Positions 54,701-63,700 of a DNA stretch of 64,000 nucleotides are shown piece by piece; the first letter of the stretch is position 1; each line of letters opens with the position of its first letter. Made by a program: the position numbers and the translations under genes. The DNA comes from Symbiodinium kawagutii. Its lineage: Eukaryota; Sar; Dinophyceae; Suessiales; Symbiodiniaceae. Below the pieces are notes generated by a model. The model was given only the letters and a program-made list of their open reading frames with translations. It ran no database searches and was not told the origin of the DNA. The stretch covers positions 16,868 to 80,867 of the forward strand of contig VSDK01010468.1 in the NCBI GenBank assembly GCA_009767595.1. The letters are read 5' to 3'.

Positions 54701-57700
54701 TGGTTATTGTATCCACCATCAGTTACTGATGTGTTTGCAACCTTTTCAAGAAGTGCTATCAGCGGCATACAGTTGAGATATGGATAATGATATGTATGTT
54801 ACCTATACCCTATTCTTATCCAAAATCCAAATAGTTCAATGATTTCGCTGGGAGTCATGATCCGTTGGGCCATGAATCTCTGTAGTTGTGCATGCGAAAC
54901 ATTACTGCCAAAGTCTGACAACTACCAATGTTACTAATCAAAAACTATGGCAGTAGGCGGTTAACTAAGTCAAGTGTTTTACTTTAACTGATCACTTGGT
55001 TAAACCTAGTTTACATTTTTTCAAATTTTGAATCAAAACTCGTCACTCACCATTGACAAAGACTGCCAGAAGTTTTCGCAGCAAGTTGTAGCTGTTTAGG
55101 GTTGAGCCTTGCCCTGGAAACGAAACGCCGCCGCGAAAATTGCGCCTTGCGCCGCAGATGCTTGAGCAAAGACACCTCAAGGTGCTGCACAAGACCTTGT
55201 CCACAGCCTGGAACAGGACCGACGCTCCGCGACCAGCCATGGTGATGACCAGCCATTCATCGGTTCCGGCAGTGGTTTTAACCAGCCATTGCTTGATATT
55301 GTTGGTTCACACCAAGTTTCATATTTTCAGATTGTTGGCTGATACTGGTTCAACCAGCATGATTGTCATAATTAGCCGTCATGAACCAATACGAACCAAG
55401 AGAATCGAGCAAATTTGAGGTGGGTTTTTTGAGCACTCTCTTGGACCCACAACCCACAACCCCGATGTGATACCATCACTGTCGCACTAAAGACCCCCGA
55501 AACTGGTGAAGAATGCACAACATGGATCAACATGGGAGTATAGCAGTCGTGCTCCTGATCCAAACACGTTCCTCGAATGAATGTGTCTAATTGAAAAAAA
55601 CTCAAATATGGGTGTGCATCATATCTAAGCAACTGTATTTTCATGAGTCCTGTAAACCAACCTTTTGCCGTTGCTTGTTTTTTTTGATGTATTTTATCCA
55701 TTGTCAACCACTAAAACCATTGATACGCATTGACAATCGACAATAAACATTATTGAGCGTTCATGTTGGCTAAAACGCTTGTCACGAGCCATCATGATTG
55801 TTTATATTCTTGTTTGCCACTTTCCACTCATTAAGTATTCATGATTGAACGCGTTCAAGAACCAGTAACCAAATCCAAAAAGAGTCATCACTAAACAATG
55901 ATAATCCAAGTGGTATATCCCTATATCCAAGGGCTGCCATGATGGGGACCCATGAGGCGAACCAATCATTTTTGCACGTGGAAAACCACGCGTTCAAACA
56001 GTGCGAACCAATCTTAGTTAAGCATTATCGAGCAGATCCGTGATGGTCGATGATGGTTATAAAATGTCAACCACTATTTGTCCAACATCGAGCAGCATTA
56101 CCAAGCATTTTGCACCATTAAATGATTCAAAACGCAACAAACGGTATCATCATCAAATAGTATTCACGAAAAATGAGGCACAAATCGTAGGCAATGATGG
56201 TGGATTTCGATTATTAATCACGAATCTTAGTTCAATGAATGGTGGACAACATCAACGATCATTAACCCAAAGTGATCGAGATTGAAGTCGTCCCTATTCA
56301 CCAGTGCTAGCTGCATAACCGCCATCAATCAACATCAACCATCATTAAGCATCTCCCAACACCATAAGCCATCAGCAACCATTAGATCATTTAACCATCA
56401 ATTATGAATCATTAGAACCATGAATAAGCCTCGCTATACCAATCTCTTAACCAGCATGCAGTATCATTACACATTATAAACGCACCCATCGCGGAAACCA
56501 TCAATTGACCATCAATAATCACCATAAGCCATTGGTTGATAACCGCCAACTCACTCTCAATCATTAATCACCCATTAACCATCCATTAATCACCCACCAT
56601 TAGCCATGATGCTCAACCACCTCTCGTTAACAATGATGGGTTCATGATTACCCATGTTTAAAGATGAAGTGACCTTCAGGAGTTGACCATCAATGGACCA
56701 CCACCATCGTTGACCGACCATCAAGATTACACGCCGGCAAACGAACCTGGCAGCTCACCGTTCAGGAACGGCCAGGTGCAATCGCTGGGCGCGGCGATTG
56801 CCCTCATGGAACAGTCCGCAGCTCAGGGGACCTGATGGGAACCTGCATGGCAAGTGGTTGGTGAATGGTTGGTGAATGGTTGGTTAATGGTAGGTGATGG
56901 TTGGTGAATGGTTAATAGTTGGTAGGTAGTGAATCGTGAATTTACCACAGTAAAGGTGAATTGATGGTGTTTAATTAAGGTTGAATGGTGGTGGTTGGTT
57001 AATGGTGAATGGTAAGGGTTATGGTAGGGGTTAATGGTCAGGGTTTTAGGGTAATGACAGGTTAATGGTTGGTAATGTATGGTGCATGGTAAACCTTGAG
57101 CTTAATTGAATAGTTTCATGGTAAACTTTAATTGATGGTGTTTAAGGTCAATGGTAGTGGTTGGCAGGTAATGTTAGGTTAGTTAATGGCAAATGGTAAG
57201 GCTTTACATTGGTTCAAGGTTGATCGTTGGCTTTTGGTTATTGGTTGGCATATAGTTGGTTCTCGGTTGATGGTTGCTTACTGGTGTCATGCTCGGGTTT
57301 TCGTCAGTTAATGACTGGTTAAAGTAAGAATCAAAGTAAATTCTCATTTAAATGGTGGTTTCTCAAGTCATAAGGGTACCCTCAAATCATCCTCTATATG
57401 AACCACTTACTGTCAGAAACCATCAAAAACATGGGGGTCCAGCAGCTATCCAGAAACCACCCAATGCTGGGAACATCTTCACTTACAACAACACAAAATC
57501 AGGGCTGGGCGCATCCTTCCCCCAGTGGCTTTGCTTCCCCCAGCAACGTTACAGACCCAGTGGCTTTGCTTCCCCCAGTTCCGTGCGCAAGGTATGGAGT
57601 CGAACTGCCCCAAGAAGAGGCGCGAACTCAGAGGATCTCAGCAGGGTAGTTGTGGAGAACTCATAGTTGTGGTTGTTGTAAATTTGTTGCATGTTGTTCT

Positions 57701-60700
57701 GACTTTCTCTTGTTTTTGTTGGGGCTTGCTGGTTGCATGCATGTTGTTTGCGATCGCGATGATGATGGTGATTTTGCACCGGCCAAACTTTCAATCTTTG
57801 AGCACCATGATCGACTTCTGATTATTTATAACTGTTGGTTTAGTTGTATAAACCAACCAAGCAACCATGATCTGCCAATGTTCATCAATCATCATAATCA
57901 ATGGTGAATGACTAACCAACAAGTTTGTATTGCTTCATACTTCTTCTCGCCCCACCAACCAAGCCAACCAGAGCTTAAGAATCAACTGGTTGGCGGTTTT
58001 AAACATGTTTCATTGTCCATACTATCACCAAATAGTTGATTGGTTGACTAATATTTTTCATATCCTGTTCAAGCACAAATCAGTAAACCGCTCTGAAAAA
58101 TCCCTTCTGAGCTACCCCTGTTATTGTTGGCTATAATCCCTACAGTCATATGGGGGTGGTTCAACCACCCATCAGTCCATCATTACAAGCATATTGGTTG
58201 GTTAATATTGACTCATAGCCATCTAGTTGCAGCCTATAATTGCTAGTCATCATCCCCTACCATTAACCATTAACCATTAACCAATCCTGTTGGTGCTTAT
58301 CCCCTAAAAATGGGTTCAACTGCCTTCACACTTGTGTCCCTTTATGTTTCAGGTCGACCGGATTGCGGCAATGGAACGAGATCAGCAGATTGCAGCCCTG
58401 GTCGGGTAGCCCTCACCGTTGCGGAACGGTGGACCCATGTGGGTTCAACTAAGCCAGTGGGAACCCCCAAGATGGTTCATCATCAGGGATTATAACGAAC
58501 CATATAAGGAAGTTGGTGAGGGCGTGGGTTTCCCTGGAGAGATAGAACAACCATGGAAAGCTTCGAATGATCATCAAATGGTTGGTGGTTTGAAACATGT
58601 TGATTTTTCCCGAATGCGTAGCACGAGTTCTCGTTTCATAGTGGGGGTCTGGGGGTGGAGACGTGTTCGCTGGACGTTGCGTTTACGTTCGCAACCGTCC
58701 GCAAGTGTGCGCAACCGTTCGCAACCGTTTGTCGCCGTCCGCGGTAGGGCCGTAAGGCCCGTACCATTGGGGGAAGCGTGTGGAGGTGGTCAGTTTGCGT
58801 GGCTTTGCGTGCCTTGCAACCTTGTTTTGTGTGACAGGTGTGGCACTTTGTAGCGTCTCAGCATGTCTCATGACGGGTCCCAAGTCCACTTTGCGTGGCA
58901 GGCGCAAGGGATTGGACACCTCTCTCATTAGTGTGCTTCGTGACTGGCATACAAAATGCATTGTAATGGCTGCGTAATTGCTACGTCCGTGTGATTTTTG
59001 CTATTGCGCTGGCGTGCAAAACGCATTGTAATGGCTGCGTAATTGCTACGTCCGTGTGATTTTTGCTATTGCGCTGGCGTGCAAAACGCATTGTAATGGC
59101 TGCGTCAAGTGGATTTTTGGTGACTTACTATCATATGAAACGCATTGTAATTCCTGCGTGACGGTGATTCTCGCTATTGCGCTGGCGTGCAAAACGCATT
59201 GTAATGGCTGCGTCAAGTGGATTTTTGGTGACTTACTATCATATGAAACGGATTGTAATTCCTGCGTGACGGTGATTCTCGCTATTGCGCTGGCGTGCAA
59301 AACGCATTGTAATGGCTCACCAAGAGTGTCTTACCAAGAGTGTCCCACCAAGAGTGGCTCACCAAGAGTGTCTTACCAAGAGTGTCCCACCAAGAGTGGC
59401 TCACCAAGAGTGTCTTACCAAGAGTGTCCCACCAAGAGTGGCTCACCAAGAGTGTCTTACCAAGAGTGTCCCACCAAGAGTGGCTCACCAAGAGTGTCTT
59501 ACCAAGAGTGTCCCACCAAGAGTGGCTCACCAAGAGTGTCTTACCAAGAGTGTCCCACCAAGAGTGGCTCACCAAGAGTGTCTTACCAAGAGTGTCCCAC
59601 CAAGAGTGGCTCACCAAGAGTGTCTTACCAAGAGTGTCCCACCAAGAGTGGCTCACCAAGAGTGTCTTACCAAGAGTGTCCCACCAAGAGTGGCTCACCA
59701 AGAGTGTCTTACCAAGAGTGTCCCACCAAGAGTGGCTCACCAAGAGTGTCTTACCAAGAGTGTCCCACCAAGAGTGGCTCACCAAGAGTGTCTTACCAAG
59801 AGTGTCCCACCAAGAGTGGCTCACCAAGAGTGTCTTACCAAGAGTGTCCCACCAAGAGTGGCTCACCAAGAGTGTCTTACCAAGAGTGTCCCACCAAGAG
59901 TGGCTCACCAAGAGTGTCTTACCAAGAGTGTCCCACCAAGAGTGGCTCACCAAGAGTGTCTTACCAAGAGTGTCCCACCAAGAGTGGCTCACCAAGAGTG
60001 TCTTACCAAGAGTGTCCCACCAAGAGTGGCTCACCAAGAGTGTCTTACCAAGAGTGTCCCACCAAGAGTGGCTCACCAAGAGTGTCTTACCAAGAGTGTC
60101 CCACCAAGAGTGGCTCACCAAGAGTGTCTTACCAAGAGTGTCCCACCAAGAGTGGCTCACCAAGAGTGTCTTACCAAGAGTGTCCCACCAAGAGTGGCTC
60201 ACCAAGAGTGTCTTACCAAGAGTGTCCCACCAAGAGTGGCTCACCAAGAGTGTCTTACCAAGAGTGTCCCACCAAGAGTGGCTCACCAAGAGTGTCTTAC
60301 CAAGAGTGTCCCACCAAGAGTGGCTCACCAAGAGTGTCTTACCAAGAGTGTCCCACCAAGAGTGGCTCACCAAGAGTGTCTTACCAAGAGTGTCCCACCA
60401 AGAGTGGCTCACCAAGAGTGTCTTACCAAGAGTGTCCCACCAAGAGTGGCTCACCAAGAGTGTCTTACCAAGAGTGTCCCACCAAGAGTGGCTCACCAAG
60501 AGTGTCTTACCAAGAGTGTCCCACCAAGAGTGGCTCACCAAGAGTGTCTTACCAAGAGTGTCTCACCAAGATTGTCTTACAAAGAGTGTGAGCATTCGGG
60601 TTCGTGGGCTCCATCTTGTTTTCACTAGTGTCACTAGTGATTCTCAGCAGATGGTTGGTTGACAAACATATTTTTCATAGGGGTTGAAACCACAAACGAG

Positions 60701-63700
60701 TTAATCATAATTAAGGGATTACAACGAACAATAGTACGGTATATACCAACTAAATTAGGGGTTTCTCACAACAGGGGTACCCAAAAAATGATTTATTTAG
60801 ATTTTATTACTATAAATGGTTACTCTTGGATGATTTGGAGGATCCCTTATTTTGAGAAACTACCATGTTTTGGGATGTGGGGAACAAATATGTTCAAGAG
60901 GAAAGACTCCAGCAGAAAAAGCTGTGGGTGGTGAAGTAATATTTTGCAGAAATGCTGGTACCCAAAGGTATATGCTGGAATTCCTAGCCTTTATCTGCCA
61001 GCGCTCAGCAGGTGAATCGGACCGCCATTGACGATCCATGACATGGTAGGTGAACGATTGTTACAACTGGGGTTCAATCATTCCCTCCCGATCCTCGTTG
61101 GTTTCGGCAGGTGGGAAGAACATTATCCAGCTGGCCATTCGAAGCAACATATGACCAGCGGGTCTCGGGTGGCGCTTGCGACCGAGGTCAATCGAATGCC
61201 GCAGGATTCCAACGAACAGTTTCAGCAGTTCTTCTTGCAACTTCAGGTGACGAAGCTGTTGTGGGAGCGGCTGGAGCCAGGGGTATCCCGACCCTTCTAA
61301 AGGGGGAGCAATTTGGAGCTACCGGGAGTGCTCTAAGCGAATGGTAGCTTACACACGCTTACACCCCTGGTGATTGTGCAATGCGGATGCTTGATGAGTG
61401 TTGTTTGGAAGGGCCGTTCACAGAGTAAGGAAGTTGCGGAGGGCGTGGGTTTCGACTGAACTATGACTGAACAAACGTGACATGTATAGGTTCTTCAAAA
61501 CCATGTTTGGCACTCAAGTTGAAGAAGCACTGAGGATGAGTACGAGGTGAGTAGTGTCCAAAAGCGTAATTAATCAGTATCAATGCGATTGCATAGTCAT
61601 CTTATCCAGGAACCAGTAAGCAGCTTATTACAGTAACCTTCCACAACTCTACAAGCGTTACCAGCTTATCAAACATAGCGAATGTTATCTGACCATTATT
61701 TGGCTACTATATCATCTAACCACTACTAAACATGATGAAACAGCATCATTTGAATATCCTTGACCATCACCATGGTGTTCGACCGATGTGGTTCTCACAC
61801 TTTACTATCAGTTAACCACCATCAACTAACCATGACTGGGTCATCAACTAATCCTCACTGGTTGGTGGTTTCAGGTCACATGTTTATTTTCCCAAATGTA
61901 ATTGTTCACAAATGCTTGATTGACTCATACTTTTCATGACGGGGTCTTGAAAACCACCCACCAGATCACTTGACCATCAAAAAAACCGATGAATTCACTA
62001 ACGAGGGGTTGCCAACAGGGGTACCACCAACCAGGGGTGGTTCAACCACCCTAGGTGGTGCGGTTCAACCAGGGATGTTGACCAACCACCAAGCAGATCA
62101 CTTAGCCCACCATTCACCACCAGCGCCAAGCCCTGGCCGTACTAACGCCACGCGTTGCGTTGTTGCCACGTCGCCGCCTCAGTTGCTGGTCTCCACGGCC
62201 ATGCGGGTGCGCGACGGTCTGGAGGATGGGACCCTGGAAAAGGCGGGGCGTCGAAATTTCTCGCGGTTCGTTCGCCGCAAGGATGGGCCTGTTGGAACTG
62301 GTTTTTGTTGGTGGTTTCATCCATCAACCATGGTGAATAATGGGGTTAACTGGTTAAGAATGGTTAATGATGGTTAACAATGGTTCATTATGGTTACTAA
62401 TAGGGAATGATAAGCAACAGCTATGGTTTAACCATACAACAATTATGGTTTATAATGGTTGATAATAGTGGTTAATAATGGTTTATGAAGGCTTATAGTG
62501 GCTATATAATAATTATGGCTAATGGTGATTGAATTATGGCTTATAATGCTTGATGATAGGGGATAACAAGCAACATCAAGGGTTAAACAACTATCTGGTT
62601 GGTGGTTTTAAAGACATTTTGATTATTTCCTTTAGTAATTGTTAACAAATGGTTGACAAGCATATGTTTCACAGTGGTGGTTCAACCACCACCCAGCTTG
62701 AAAAACCAGGGGAGAAACTGGTTTTTTAGACCCTTTTTGTTGGGAAAAAATTGGAAAATTGCAGGATTCCTGAGTGATTCCCATGTCAAGAGCTGGTAAA
62801 CTCACATGGCTGGTTGGAAAATCCAGCATATCCATGGATGATTTCCCAGGGTTTTGTATTGCCAAAATGGTGGATTTTCCAGGCAGCGATGTTAGTTTAC
62901 CAGGGGGTAAGAGCTGGTGATTTGATATGAAAAATTATAGAATATGGTGATTTCCCCACGTCAACACTGGCGACTTTTTGTGGATCTCACTCCAAACGGA
63001 GATTTCCAGAATCGGGAGTTATGACCATGAATGATGGTTAATCATAGGGGATATTACCCAGCAACAATGGTTAATTAACGACTGGTTGGCGGTTTGAGGT
63101 CATATATTTTTAGTTTCCCTGGCAAGTACTAACAAATGCTTGGCTGACTAGCATATTTCAAAGGGGTTCAAACCACCAACTAGGGCATGTTTTTTTTCAC
63201 GCGATAATAGCGTTGGTTAACGATCAATGACATGGGCTAGCATTGTTTCAATGATGGAATTTTGCGAATCCGGTTACTTTTGAAAGTCAGCGTCCCAAAA
63301 GTCCATCAAAAGCAGCAACAATGATCAACACATCAACAACTAGCATCGCAAATGAAAGTCAAGATATGAGATGTTCATTGGATCAAAAGCAGGAGTCCTA
63401 ATGGTCTCAAACTCGTTCAACATCTAAATCAATATCATTGATATCTATCGCATCTACATGCCATCCACGTTACTACTCTCACATTTGTCGGTTTCTCAAA
63501 ACAGGGGGACTCCCAGGCAAATCATCCTTTATATCAACCATGTATAGTGACAAACCAACAATTTTTGGGGTTCCCAATGGCTTGAGAAACCACTCTTAAC
63601 CATAGTTAAGTATAGAAAACTCCAACATTTCCCGAAAAAAATGCAAACAAAACCAACATTTCCCCATAAAAACCATAGAAAATCCCAACATTTCCTCATA

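Larger units (their letters stand above)
58401..61186. other. Gene 2 intron dominated by satellites
   Basis: GCAACCGT words near 58665-58735, nested 65-bp and 108-bp units at 58976-59313, the 42-bp satellite at 59314-60590, then PAL-B and PAL-A copies. No gene is seen. Confidence 0.6.

Noticed and set aside
59314..60590. CRISPR-like array
   Set aside because: Units are contiguous identical tandem repeats without unique spacers, in a eukaryotic genome.
59056..60662. Long open frames (over 400 codons) on both strands
   Set aside because: They follow from a stop-free 42-bp satellite with a period divisible by three. Four frames are open at once and none has non-repeat coding sequence.
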